From: a bacterium
Lineage (GTDB): Bacteria > Cyanobacteriota > Vampirovibrionia > Gastranaerophilales > Gastranaerophilaceae
Length of the DNA: 64,000 nt
Assembly (NCBI GenBank): GCA_017542305.1
Contig: JAFXXK010000006.1
Span: 1 to 64,000, forward strand
Direction: 5' to 3'
Shown here: piece after piece, positions 1 through 7,562 of the stretch
Numbering within the stretch: position 1 is the first letter of the stretch
How the letters are laid out: every line of letters starts with the position of its first letter
Position numbers and translations under genes: made by a program
The notes under the pieces: model-generated
The model's input: only the letters and a program-made list of their open reading frames with translations
The model's database searches: none
Told to the model about the DNA's origin: nothing

Positions 1-188
1 AACCTGTCCCTTTTAGTTTACGCCCGGCGCGATTCCTCTTGGATTTCCTCCACGCTCGGAAAGTTTCGCCTTTGAACCTTTGGTTCAAGTAGGCTCAATT
101 TCCTCGCTATCCGAATTTCGCTTCGCTCAATACGTACGGAAATCCGCCGAACGCGCAAAGGCGGTTCTCATCGCTGCCAAACAATAAA
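1..188. other. Gene-free left edge with hairpin-rich DNA
   Basis: No gene is visible here. The stretch looks richer in G+C than its surroundings. It holds a short hairpin at about 77-92 (TGAACC-TTT-GGTTCA core) and an inverted pair GGATTTCC (about 41-48) / GGAAATCC (about 139-146). Positions 17-35 repeat, base for base, 19 bases that include the 3' end of the tRNA-Arg gene at 223-296. It may be a decayed tRNA copy or the footprint of an integrated element. Confidence 0.5.
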
Positions 189-220
189 TTAAAAGACAGG
201 GTTAAAACCCTGTCTTTTAA
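189..220 (-). terminator. Terminator of tRNA-Arg
   Basis: A perfect inverted repeat of 15 bases per arm (189-203 and 206-220) lies directly beyond the 3' end of the tRNA gene. The arms begin and end in T/A runs, so transcription from the minus strand would make a stable hairpin followed by a T-rich stretch. The position fits the tRNA terminator. Confidence 0.75.
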
Positions 221-222
221 TT

Positions 223-296
223 TACGCCCGGCGCGATTCGAACGCGCGACCCTCTGCTTAGAAGGCAGATGCTCTATCCAGCTGAGCTACGGACGC
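223..296 (-). tRNA. tRNA-Arg, anticodon TCT
   Basis: On the minus strand the sequence folds as a cloverleaf: acceptor arm GCGTCCG pairing with CGGGCGT (two G-U pairs), D-arm AGCTCAGCTGGATAGAGC, anticodon stem TCTGC/GCAGA with loop CTTCTAA, and T-arm with loop TTCGAAT. The anticodon is TCT, which reads AGA arginine codons. The discriminator base is A, and CCA is not encoded. It is 74 bases long without a large variable arm. A likely promoter lies upstream at about 342-372 on the same strand. Confidence 0.95.
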
Positions 297-341
297 ATTT
301 ACCTTATTTGATTTTGTGCGGTTTCTGTTGTCTCCGCAATA

Positions 342-372
342 TTTATACTAGCATAAACATATTTTTCTGCAA
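342..372 (-). promoter_or_regulatory. Probable promoter of tRNA-Arg
   Basis: Reading the minus strand, TTGCAG (372-367) is followed by a TAGTATAAAT stretch whose TATAAA covers 347-342. The spacing is 16 bases to TAGTAT or 19 to TATAAA. Transcription would start about 35-40 bases before the mature tRNA. Confidence 0.45.
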
Positions 373-432
373 GTCTTATTTTTTGTTAACTTTTTTTACA
401 TATTTTTTTATATTGTGCAATTCCCCGTAAGC

Positions 433-456
433 AAAATACTTTATATACATGTAAGG
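433..456 (+). repeat. 24-base motif shared with 55996-56019
   Basis: The motif AAAATACTTTATATAnATGTAAGG occurs here and again, in the same orientation with one mismatch, at 55996-56019. Here it lies 22 bases before the ATG of the unknown gene at 479. It may be a promoter or operator element. Confidence 0.5.
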
Positions 457-478
457 TAGTGTACAGAAAAGGTTATTT

Positions 479-1204
479 ATGGGTATATCAACAGTAGCAG
501 TATTAGACGTTTGCGTCCCAAGCAGTGTCTTTCTCTACAACAATATCCGCAAAGTCGAAAACGGAGAAAAGGCGCGCGGTACAGTTGTGTTTGCCCAGGG
601 TGCAAAAATAGTCGAAGCTGTTGCTAAATATCACGATAATACAGCCAAAAGTGCTTCAGAAGCTTTTAATATTTTCGGCAAATACGCAGATAAAAGTAAA
701 GTTCTTGATATGGCGGGTAAAGGTGTGAATTGGGCTACCCATCACGTTAACCCGTTGATTTGCATGGCGAGCGGTTACAAAGTTTTGACTTCCGATGACA
801 AGCTCCAGACAGGGATAAGTCAGGCAGGTGCTATTTCCGGCATGTTCCTCGGTGAAGGGCTTATGAAACGAAATATGGGGAAAGTTATCAACGAAGAAAA
901 TATAGTTAAACTTGCCGAAAAGGTTAAAGATGTAAAAGGTTTGAAAACTATCGCCGAAATGGTGCTCAAAGGCGGTGCCGGCGGTAAAGTAGCTTCTATT
1001 GTTAAAGGTATAGCTTTTGTGTGTGCATCTATGACTTCGTATGATTTGGGTCAGAAACTCGGTGATAGTGTTGCATCAAGAGTTTGTGCCGATGCAAGAG
1101 CTGAGCTTCCGGATATTTCCGAATTTATCGGTAATGACGATGATGATGACGATGATAAAACTAAAACAAATCCCTCTAATCAAAAAATAGACCAAATGGT
1201 CTAG
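479..1204 (+). CDS. Hypothetical protein with acidic tail, 241 aa
   Basis: I do not recognise a family. The product has no clear signal peptide. Several small-residue helical stretches could associate with a membrane: roughly residues 85-125 (containing ICMASGYKVL and GAISGMFLGEGL) and 160-195 (GGAGGKVASIVKGIAFVCAS). The C-terminus carries a run of seven or more aspartates followed by a polar tail. The start ATG has only a weak upstream purine stretch (AAAAGG). The gene stands alone, with a 24-base motif just upstream that recurs near 56 kb. It probably is a real gene because codon use resembles the neighbours and no overlapping alternative is better. Confidence 0.7.
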   Translation: MGISTVAVLDVCVPSSVFLYNNIRKVENGEKARGTVVFAQGAKIVEAVAKYHDNTAKSASEAFNIFGKYADKSKVLDMAGKGVNWATHHVNPLICMASGYKVLTSDDKLQTGISQAGAISGMFLGEGLMKRNMGKVINEENIVKLAEKVKDVKGLKTIAEMVLKGGAGGKVASIVKGIAFVCASMTSYDLGQKLGDSVASRVCADARAELPDISEFIGNDDDDDDDKTKTNPSNQKIDQMV

Positions 1205-1225
1205 CTATTTTCTTCAAACATGTGT

Positions 1226-1231
1226 TATAAT
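1226..1231 (+). promoter_or_regulatory. Extended -10 box of a leaderless mRNA
   Basis: TG-T-TATAAT ends 7 bases before the ATG at 1239, so the expected transcription start coincides with the start codon. No Shine-Dalgarno sequence could fit between. The same layout recurs at other genes in this window. Confidence 0.6.
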
Positions 1232-1238
1232 AATAAAT

Positions 1239-2117
1239 ATGAAGAAGTTTATTCTATTATGTATCGCAGTTATATTTACAGGGATTTTCAGTGCTAACCC
1301 GAGTTATGCCATTAAAATAGGGCTAATTACTAATGCTACCCAAATTGGTGTCGGGTCATCAAATGATACCTCCATTATTGATGCAAATACTAATAAAACT
1401 GTATGCAAAATCGATGCCATGAAGGGTTATGAAATAATTCCTTACAAAAATACTATGGCTATCAGAATAAACGGCAAGTTCTACCAGATTTATTCCGATA
1501 ATATTGTTTTGAAACCTGCGAAAGACGGTTTCGTCAATGCAAAAAGAAGATGGTACAGAGGTCATCTCGTTATCCAAAATAAAGGGAATAAACTGACTGT
1601 TATAAATGATGTTAGTCTTGAAGATTATATAAAAGGCGTAGTTCCTGCTGAAATGCCTTCAACCTGGGAGATTGAAGCTTTGAAAGCTCAGGCTATAGCT
1701 GCAAGAAGTTATGCACTCGCAAATCTCGGTAAACGTGCAAGTCTTGGTTTTGATCTGAAAGATACTCCGGAAGATCAGGCATACGGCGGGGCTTCCGCAG
1801 AAACGGTTAAAACAAATGCGGCAGTTGACGGAACAAGCAAACTTGTTCTTACTTATAATTATAAAGTAGTGTCTGCTTATTATTCGGCATCTGCAGGCGG
1901 ACAAACAATCAGCGCCAAAGATGTTTGGGGTTCCGATGTTCCGTATATTCGTTCGGTTCCGTCATACGACGGTAATGTTAAAAAGAACGGGCATGGGGTC
2001 GGAATGTCGCAGCATGGTGCAAATAATCTTGCAAAAGACGGGTATAATGCTTATCAGATATTACAATATTTTTACAAAAATGTTAAATTTGCCACTGTAA
2101 ATGATAAAACAACCTAG
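1239..2117 (+). CDS. SpoIID/LytB-family peptidoglycan lytic protein
   Basis: Related to SpoIID, a lytic transglycosylase that cuts glycan strands stripped of stem peptides; in non-sporulating bacteria this family acts in cell-wall remodelling. Residues 1-24 form a signal peptide ending in SYA, so the protein is exported. The SpoIID domain covers about residues 120-285. It includes the VPAEMP motif with the expected catalytic glutamate at E138, then ALKAQAIAARSYA, YSASAGGQT and the late GHGVGMSQHGA motif. At 292 residues it has the short family architecture, with a small beta-rich region before the domain. The ATG is set by an extended -10 box 7 bases upstream. The gene ends at a hairpin (2164-2188). 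Confidence 0.9.
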   Translation: MKKFILLCIAVIFTGIFSANPSYAIKIGLITNATQIGVGSSNDTSIIDANTNKTVCKIDAMKGYEIIPYKNTMAIRINGKFYQIYSDNIVLKPAKDGFVNAKRRWYRGHLVIQNKGNKLTVINDVSLEDYIKGVVPAEMPSTWEIEALKAQAIAARSYALANLGKRASLGFDLKDTPEDQAYGGASAETVKTNAAVDGTSKLVLTYNYKVVSAYYSASAGGQTISAKDVWGSDVPYIRSVPSYDGNVKKNGHGVGMSQHGANNLAKDGYNAYQILQYFYKNVKFATVNDKTT

Positions 2118-2163
2118 TAAAAAGTATATATTTTTAATTATTATTTAATGCACATAAAAGAAT

Positions 2164-2188
2164 AAAACCCTTGATATACAAGGGTTTT
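2164..2188 (+). terminator. Terminator after the SpoIID-like gene
   Basis: AAAACCCTTG and CAAGGGTTTT form a perfect 10-base inverted repeat around ATATA, with A and T runs on both sides. It lies 46 bases after the stop codon. Confidence 0.65.
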
Positions 2189-2255
2189 GCAGTATATTAA
2201 TGGGATATACTACATTATAACTTGAAATTTTATAAAAAAAATCTTGAAAACCCCC

Positions 2256-2283
2256 TTGCAAAAAGCAGATAAAGTGATATAAT
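2256..2283 (+). promoter_or_regulatory. Promoter of the HU gene
   Basis: TTGCAA (2256-2261) and a perfect TATAAT (2278-2283) are separated by 16 bases. The resulting leader of about 75 bases contains the palindrome GCATGC and ends in a strong AAGGAGG ribosome site. Confidence 0.75.
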
Positions 2284-2364
2284 AATTTCGTCGAATAAAA
2301 AAGCATGCGGAAAAGAAAATGGTTTCAATAGTCCGTTTGCACAAAAGGAAGAAGGAGGTTCGTA

Positions 2365-2640
2365 ATGAACAAAGAAGAATTAGTAAAAGAAGTATCTAAA
2401 AAAGCGAAAGTTTCTCAAAAATCTACAGCTGACGTTATCGCAGCAACTTTAGAAACTATCCAAAAAACTGTTTCTAAAGGTAAAAAAGTTACTTTAGTTG
2501 GTTTTGGTACATTTGAATCAAGAAAAAGAGCTGCAAGAACAGGTAGAAATCCTCAAACAGGTGCTACTTTGAAAATTGCTGCTAAAACTGTACCTGCTTT
2601 CTCAGCTGGTAAAAAATTCAAAGAACTTCTTGCTAAGTAG
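2365..2640 (+). CDS. hup: HU family DNA-binding protein
   Basis: Small basic nucleoid protein that binds and bends DNA as a dimer. At 91 residues it has the exact family size. Visible signatures are the N-terminal helix pair MNKEELVKEVSKKAKVSQK, the core GKKVTLVGFGTFESRKRAAR and the DNA-arm segment GRNPQTG, followed by PAFSAGKKFKELL. The start has a strong AAGGAGG ribosome site. The gene has its own promoter and terminator, so it is monocistronic. I cannot tell HupA from HupB, and in this lineage there may be only one. Confidence 0.97.
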   Translation: MNKEELVKEVSKKAKVSQKSTADVIAATLETIQKTVSKGKKVTLVGFGTFESRKRAARTGRNPQTGATLKIAAKTVPAFSAGKKFKELLAK

Positions 2641-2668
2641 TTAGTTGTTCATTTGGAGCAAAGTTTAA

Positions 2669-2700
2669 AACCGTCGATTAGTACTAATCGGCGGTTTTTT
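2669..2700 (+). terminator. Rho-independent terminator of the HU gene
   Basis: An inverted repeat (CCGTCGATTAG / CTAATCGGCGG, one G-T mismatch) with a 2-base centre is followed by six T. Confidence 0.9.
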
Positions 2701-2811
2701 CATTTCGTATAAAAAAACGTTTTTCTTATGTTTTTGTGTTGACATCGGAGTATTTGTGTGCTACCTTTTTGGTTGAAATTTGTGTCATAGCAGGACAGAG
2801 GAGAATAAAAT

Positions 2812-3555
2812 ATGCAAGTTTCCCCAATTATGGCGGTAAATACTATATCAGGTATAAATTCAGTTACAAATAACTCAAATATAAATCGTGCAGGTTTTGT
2901 CGGTAATGATAAAAAGGATGTTTTTAATCCTTCTTTTACAAGTTATGAGAAAGCTCTGATACTTGCATTGGAATCTGATTTTAAAAAAGAATCGATGTTT
3001 GAAAAAGCTTTTGCTCAAATGTTTGGCAAAATTATTGAGAGTGACAGTATTTATAAGTCAGAGGATTTTAAGGTATTAGCCGATGTGTATGGCAGAAAAG
3101 GATTTTGGGGCGTCATGAAATCTTTGTGGGTTCCGGAAGCACCGACTGCTGAAATAGCAAATATCCTTGAAAAATCTTCTGTTACCGGAGGATCTTTGGT
3201 TCTTGCAAAACAAGGTGAAAAACCCGTTTTAGAGTTGTTTAATTGGGGCAGATTGGGTTGGAAATCATTATTTTCTGAGCAAAAAGATGCTCCCCGTGAT
3301 ATCAGATTAATATTTAACAGTTTGTTGAGCAATAACAGTTTGGAATGTTCCCTGCGTTCAAAGGGTGAGTTAAAAGTTTCTAAAAATCAGGGTGGTAATG
3401 AGATTAATACCATATATCATATTGTAACCGGTAATAAGAAAAAAGAAGTATGTTCGTCAGGTTCATTCCCGGAAACCGTATATTATAATCCGGACGGTTC
3501 GGTAAATCTTCTAAAAACACATATATTAGGCGGTGTTGCCATTCCTCTTTGGTAG
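2812..3555 (+). CDS. Hypothetical protein, 247 aa
   Basis: No family recognised. The first 45 residues are rich in N, S and I and lack a classical signal peptide. They end in NPSFTS at residues 39-44, a short motif that resembles PSFTA and VSFGA at nearly the same position in the HNH-like proteins at 59855 and 61227. The rest is a soluble-looking mix of helices (residues 45-115) and a beta-rich C-terminal half. The ribosome site GAGGAG is 7 bases before the ATG. The gene stands alone between the HU terminator and the next gene. Confidence 0.7.
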   Translation: MQVSPIMAVNTISGINSVTNNSNINRAGFVGNDKKDVFNPSFTSYEKALILALESDFKKESMFEKAFAQMFGKIIESDSIYKSEDFKVLADVYGRKGFWGVMKSLWVPEAPTAEIANILEKSSVTGGSLVLAKQGEKPVLELFNWGRLGWKSLFSEQKDAPRDIRLIFNSLLSNNSLECSLRSKGELKVSKNQGGNEINTIYHIVTGNKKKEVCSSGSFPETVYYNPDGSVNLLKTHILGGVAIPLW

Positions 3556-3648
3556 GTTTACGGAAATATCTTAATAAAATTCATAAGCCGGGTGGCTATT
3601 TTTTCTTTTTTGTAGTAGAGTTCTCTTATGTATCAGAGGGAGCATATT

Positions 3649-4278
3649 ATGGAAAAGATTAAGGATTTTATTAAAAAACATTTGGATTTTCAGATTTATC
3701 AGGTAACTTGGATTGCCTTTGCCGTATTTTTGGCTATTCCGTTCTGTTTAGAGTATATGCCGCAGAAATACGGATATGAAAACGGTTTACTTGAGAGTAT
3801 TCAGTTTGGTGTATTATTTGTGATTTTCGGTATGTGTTTTACTGCTAAAGTCAATAGAAGATTTTTTAAATTTTGTGCGTTAATTTTGACAATCATTATG
3901 ATTAGAGAAGTAAATTGCGGAAGAACGTTGTTCTTAAAAATTCCGGGTACAGAAAATTCATTTTATCCGTGGAGAGATCTTAAATACGGATTTCTTGTTC
4001 ACCCGATTTACGGTCTTTATATTGCAATAATTGCACTGTACTTCATTATAAAGAAACATGTTATTACTTTATGGAAATTGATTAAAGGTGTAAGATTACC
4101 GTTCTGGAATATTGCAATAGCTTGTTTTGCAATGTTAATGGGTGCGATTGCCGAAGAAGCTACAAATGATAATTTTATATTTGAAGAAGGTTTCGAATTA
4201 TTATTCTATGTATGCCTTGCAGGAATTGTTTATCTGTATTCAAGACACGACAACTTTATGCTTGAAGTCGAAGAATAA
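3649..4278 (+). CDS. Hypothetical multi-pass membrane protein
   Basis: No family recognised. About 209 residues with five or six hydrophobic helices, at approximately residues 16-35, 50-66, 70-87, 115-135, 150-168 and 178-195, joined by short loops. I chose the ATG at 3649 rather than the in-frame ATG at 3628: AGAGGGA lies 7 bases before 3649, while 3628 has no ribosome site. The start is basic and cytoplasmic (MEKIKDFIKKH). The gene converges on trpS across a shared terminator at 4301-4328. Confidence 0.7.
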   Translation: MEKIKDFIKKHLDFQIYQVTWIAFAVFLAIPFCLEYMPQKYGYENGLLESIQFGVLFVIFGMCFTAKVNRRFFKFCALILTIIMIREVNCGRTLFLKIPGTENSFYPWRDLKYGFLVHPIYGLYIAIIALYFIIKKHVITLWKLIKGVRLPFWNIAIACFAMLMGAIAEEATNDNFIFEEGFELLFYVCLAGIVYLYSRHDNFMLEVEE

Positions 4279-4300
4279 ATCAAACTATATATCAAATACG

Positions 4301-4328
4301 AAAAAGACCGATAATTTATCGGTCTTTT
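4301..4328. terminator. Bidirectional terminator between convergent genes
   Basis: AAAAAGACCGATAA pairs with TTATCGGTCTTTTT. A runs on one side and T runs on the other allow termination of both the membrane-protein gene and trpS. Confidence 0.85.
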
Positions 4329-4346
4329 TATTATATGTTTTTCTTA

Positions 4347-5432
4347 TTATTTGCCAAATTTTTCAGCCTGCTGTGCAATAAGTTCTTTGTCCGCAAAGTA
4401 GTTAATTTTCATAGCCTCTTTCATTTCGGATAAAGTTTGTGCGGCTTTTGCTCTTGCGATTTTGCTGCCTTCTTCCAAAATCTTATATATTGCAGGAATA
4501 TCTTTTGCAAGTTCTAACCGGCGTTCTCTTATTGGTCTTAATTCTTCTTGAATTACGTTATTAAGGAATTTTTTAACCTTAACATCACCCAAACCTCCGC
4601 GCATATAGTGCGCTTTAAGTTCATCAAGATTTTTATATTCCGGCCAATATTTTTCAAAATGTTCATCTTTACAGAATGCATCCAAATATATAAATACGGG
4701 ATTCCCTTCAACATGTCCGGGATCTTCTACTCTCAGGTGAGTCGGGTCTGTGTACATTGTTTTAATTTTCTGCTGAATTTCTTCTTCCGTATCTGATAAG
4801 TATATGCAATTATTCAGAGATTTACTCATTTTTGCTTTTCCGTCAGTTCCCGGAAGTCTGAGGCAAGCCTTGTTATCCGGCAGTAAAATATCAGGTAAAG
4901 TCAGCGTTTCTCCGTAAACATTGTTGAATTTATAAACGATTTCGCGGGTTTGTTCAATCATAGGCGCCTGATCTTCGCCTACCGGTACTGTTGTAGCCTT
5001 AAAAGCCGTGATATCTGCAGCCTGACTTATAGGATATGTGAAAAATCCGACAGGAATTGTTTTTTCAAAATTTCTCATCTGAATTTCGGTTTTAACGGTC
5101 GGATTACGCTGCAGTCTTGAAACCGTAACCAAATTCATATAATAAAAACTCATTTCGCATAATTCGGGAATTTGCGACTGGATAAACAGAACCGACTTTT
5201 TAGGATCTAAACCGCAAGCCAGATAATCTAATGCAACTTCAATGATATTTTGTCGGACTTTTTCAGGATTTTCCATATTATCAGTTAGTGCCTGAGCGTC
5301 CGCTATCATGATATATATTTCATCATATTTGCCGGAATTTTGAAGCTCGACACGTCTTTTTAATGAGCCGACATAGTGTCCGATATGTAGTCTGCCTGTG
5401 GGTCTGTCACCTGTTAAAATAATTTTTGTCAT
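4347..5432 (-). CDS. trpS: Tryptophan--tRNA ligase
   Basis: Class I aminoacyl-tRNA synthetase that charges tRNA-Trp in the cytoplasm. It has the HIGH signature as LHIGHYVG (residues 15-22) and the KMSKS signature in [17 protein letters not shown] and the [10 protein letters not shown] stretch of the catalytic domain are also present. At 361 residues it is slightly longer than the usual 330-340, mainly at the helical C-terminus. The ATG has a strong GAGAGGGG ribosome site about 6 bases upstream on the minus strand. Confidence 0.97.
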   Translation of the reverse strand: MTKIILTGDRPTGRLHIGHYVGSLKRRVELQNSGKYDEIYIMIADAQALTDNMENPEKVRQNIIEVALDYLACGLDPKKSVLFIQSQIPELCEMSFYYMNLVTVSRLQRNPTVKTEIQMRNFEKTIPVGFFTYPISQAADITAFKATTVPVGEDQAPMIEQTREIVYKFNNVYGETLTLPDILLPDNKACLRLPGTDGKAKMSKSLNNCIYLSDTEEEIQQKIKTMYTDPTHLRVEDPGHVEGNPVFIYLDAFCKDEHFEKYWPEYKNLDELKAHYMRGGLGDVKVKKFLNNVIQEELRPIRERRLELAKDIPAIYKILEEGSKIARAKAAQTLSEMKEAMKINYFADKELIAQQAEKFGK

Positions 5433-5554
5433 TCTGTTCCCCTCTCTTGCTGCGATTATATCATAAAATCGTTAATTAATGTTAAAATTTTTAATTTTAT
5501 TTTCTTTTTGTTGCTTTTAAGGGTATAATTTAATAAAGAAAAAGGGAATTTAGA

Positions 5555-5833
5555 ATGATTATTGCTATATTAGTATTAATTTTTGCATTGGCTGCTCTTT
5601 TTATAATAGGTGCGGTAAAAAAAATGAACTTTACAATAGCCGGTTTCGTTTTTGTTGTATTAACATTTTTTGCAACTGTCGGAATTTGTATCGGAGCACC
5701 ACAGATGCACAAAACGTTTTCAATAAATATTATAGATTATTTAATTAAATTCAACGATGACGGTTCTATGTCAACAACAAAACAAACGACTCAGACTGTT
5801 ATACAAAGACAACAACAAGGAACTCAAAAATGA
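5555..5833 (+). CDS. Small two-helix membrane protein
   Basis: First gene of a six-gene envelope operon. The 92-residue product begins with two hydrophobic segments (residues 1-20 and 27-48) followed by a periplasmic or cytoplasmic tail rich in T and Q. No family recognised. The ATG follows AAGGGAA by about 7 bases. Its stop overlaps the ATG of the next gene (ATGA), which suggests translational coupling. Confidence 0.7.
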   Translation: MIIAILVLIFALAALFIIGAVKKMNFTIAGFVFVVLTFFATVGICIGAPQMHKTFSINIIDYLIKFNDDGSMSTTKQTTQTVIQRQQQGTQK

Positions 5834-6876
5834 AAAAGATAATAGCTTTTATTGTAATGATGTTATTTACTTCTTTTAACGCAAGTTATGCATTAAGCGA
5901 GTTATATCTTGTAAGAAATGCCTCTACAGATGCAGTTAAACCGATGGTGACAGACGGTTTTAACACTTATAAATATAAACTGTCAAAATATGATCCGTAT
6001 TACGGGAAATCAATAAGTGACAGTTCAGAGTATGCAGTGGTTATCTTGCAGCAGAATGGCGCAAATATGTACTATTACTATCAGTCAAACGGTAATAAAA
6101 AGATTAACAAAGCGATATTGAAAGATATAAAACGCAGCGGTTATGATTATGAAGAATCTCAGAATGTCAATATAATAGAAGTATATGACAGACTTGCTCA
6201 GGATATTATGTATGATACATATTCTTCTCCAAACAGATATACTTTTGAAGATACCCCTGCATCGGGTATACAGATAAATAACCAAAGTCAGAATCAATAT
6301 GTGCAACCCGATAATACAACTTTAAGGGGTGCTGTAGCCCAGATTGCAAGTGGTACAACATTGAACGTATACCTTCAAAGCTCAATAAATACTGCAACTG
6401 CAAATAAAGGGGATCAGATTATTGCAGTTTTGATGAAAGATGTTGTATATAACGGGGCGACTGTATTTCCGCAGGGCAGTCTAATATACGGAACTTTGAC
6501 AAAAGCAGTTCATGCATCTTACGGTTCAAGAAACGGTAAAGTTGTTATTCAGTTTAATCAGATAGTTACCCCTGATAATAAAAGTTATGCAATAACCGCA
6601 GAAAAAGTAGACTTTGCAGTAACCAATGATGGTAAAGTTAAATCCGTTGTTACAAATGCTGCGACAGGTGCAATAATAGGTGCGGTAGGCGGACTTATAT
6701 ATGCAGCTTTGTCCGGTGGTGATATCGGAACGGCGGCTGCAATAGGTGCAGGTGTTGGTGCAGGTACGGGTTTGGCAGGTTCTGCAATAGAACGGGGTGT
6801 CGATGCCGAAATTCCGTCATTTACCGAAATGGAAATTACTTTAACAAAACCGATTAGTGTTAACGTTAACTACTAA
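5830..6876 (+). CDS. Exported glycine-zipper protein, VirB10/TrbI-like core
   Basis: A signal peptide ends at residue 21 (SYA). Residues 1-150 are polar and unknown. About residues 165-260 form a beta-rich region (GTTLNVYLQSSINTA, GDQIIAVLMKDV, FPQGSLIYGTL, GKVVIQFNQI) that resembles the TrbI/VirB10 and outer-membrane beta-barrel assembly folds. Residues 276-320 are a glycine zipper (GAIIGAVGGL, GAGVGAGTGLAG), which in known proteins inserts in or oligomerises at the outer membrane. Position two of the envelope operon, overlapping the small membrane protein. The VirB10 resemblance is from pattern only. Confidence 0.7.
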   Translation: MKKIIAFIVMMLFTSFNASYALSELYLVRNASTDAVKPMVTDGFNTYKYKLSKYDPYYGKSISDSSEYAVVILQQNGANMYYYYQSNGNKKINKAILKDIKRSGYDYEESQNVNIIEVYDRLAQDIMYDTYSSPNRYTFEDTPASGIQINNQSQNQYVQPDNTTLRGAVAQIASGTTLNVYLQSSINTATANKGDQIIAVLMKDVVYNGATVFPQGSLIYGTLTKAVHASYGSRNGKVVIQFNQIVTPDNKSYAITAEKVDFAVTNDGKVKSVVTNAATGAIIGAVGGLIYAALSGGDIGTAAAIGAGVGAGTGLAGSAIERGVDAEIPSFTEMEITLTKPISVNVNY

Positions 6877-6886
6877 AGGATAAAAG

Positions 6887-7552
6887 ATGAACAAAAGACT
6901 TATTAAAATGGGATTTATAATTCTTGCAATGGCGGTCATTGCAAAGTCTTTGTTCGTTATAATGAAAAATGTTAAACTTGACGAATTTCATAAGGCAGCA
7001 ATTATTTTTGTGATAGATTCTTCTGCGTCTAATCAGAAAAAATTGCCGGAAGAAATAAAATATGTTAAAACTTTATGTGCAGTATTAGACCCCGAGGATG
7101 CGGTAAAAATCCTGAAAGTTTCCGACAGCTCATATCTTATATATGAAGGAACCCCGGGAGATGCTGCAGGTATAGAAAAAGCTATTCAGTCATTTACAAA
7201 TAACAAAAAAGATTATTCAACCTCTTACGGTGAAGGTATAAAAAAAGCTTTGGGTTATGCTTTGACGATGAAGCAGGAGGGCTATCGTCCGTCAGTTGTT
7301 GTTATTGGAGATTTGATGAACGAGGGCATTTTGGCAAAGCAGATTAACTGGGAAACCTTACCGCAAAATGTAAAAGGGGTACAAAAATATGCTCCGGAAC
7401 TCGCAATGATGTTTGTATATGCAGGGCCGGAAAAACTGGATTTAGTGAAAACAAAGCTTTCACCCGTTTTGGGTGAAACCAAGCTGGTTGTAGCTAATGA
7501 AGCTATGATCAGCAAATCAAATACAAGATTTTTGAAAGCAATAGGACGATAA
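6887..7552 (+). CDS. Membrane-anchored VWA-like protein
   Basis: An N-terminal membrane helix (about residues 7-26) anchors a periplasmic domain. FVIDSSAS places a metal-ion-dependent adhesion site DxSxS at D44-S46-S48, the hallmark of von Willebrand A domains. VVVIGD further on supplies a plausible third-loop aspartate. The fold is small (221 residues in total). VWA domains usually bind protein partners through a bound divalent cation. It sits 10 bases after the glycine-zipper gene with an AAAGGA ribosome site. Confidence 0.75.
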   Translation: MNKRLIKMGFIILAMAVIAKSLFVIMKNVKLDEFHKAAIIFVIDSSASNQKKLPEEIKYVKTLCAVLDPEDAVKILKVSDSSYLIYEGTPGDAAGIEKAIQSFTNNKKDYSTSYGEGIKKALGYALTMKQEGYRPSVVVIGDLMNEGILAKQINWETLPQNVKGVQKYAPELAMMFVYAGPEKLDLVKTKLSPVLGETKLVVANEAMISKSNTRFLKAIGR

Positions 7553-7562
7553 GGAGTAAAAA

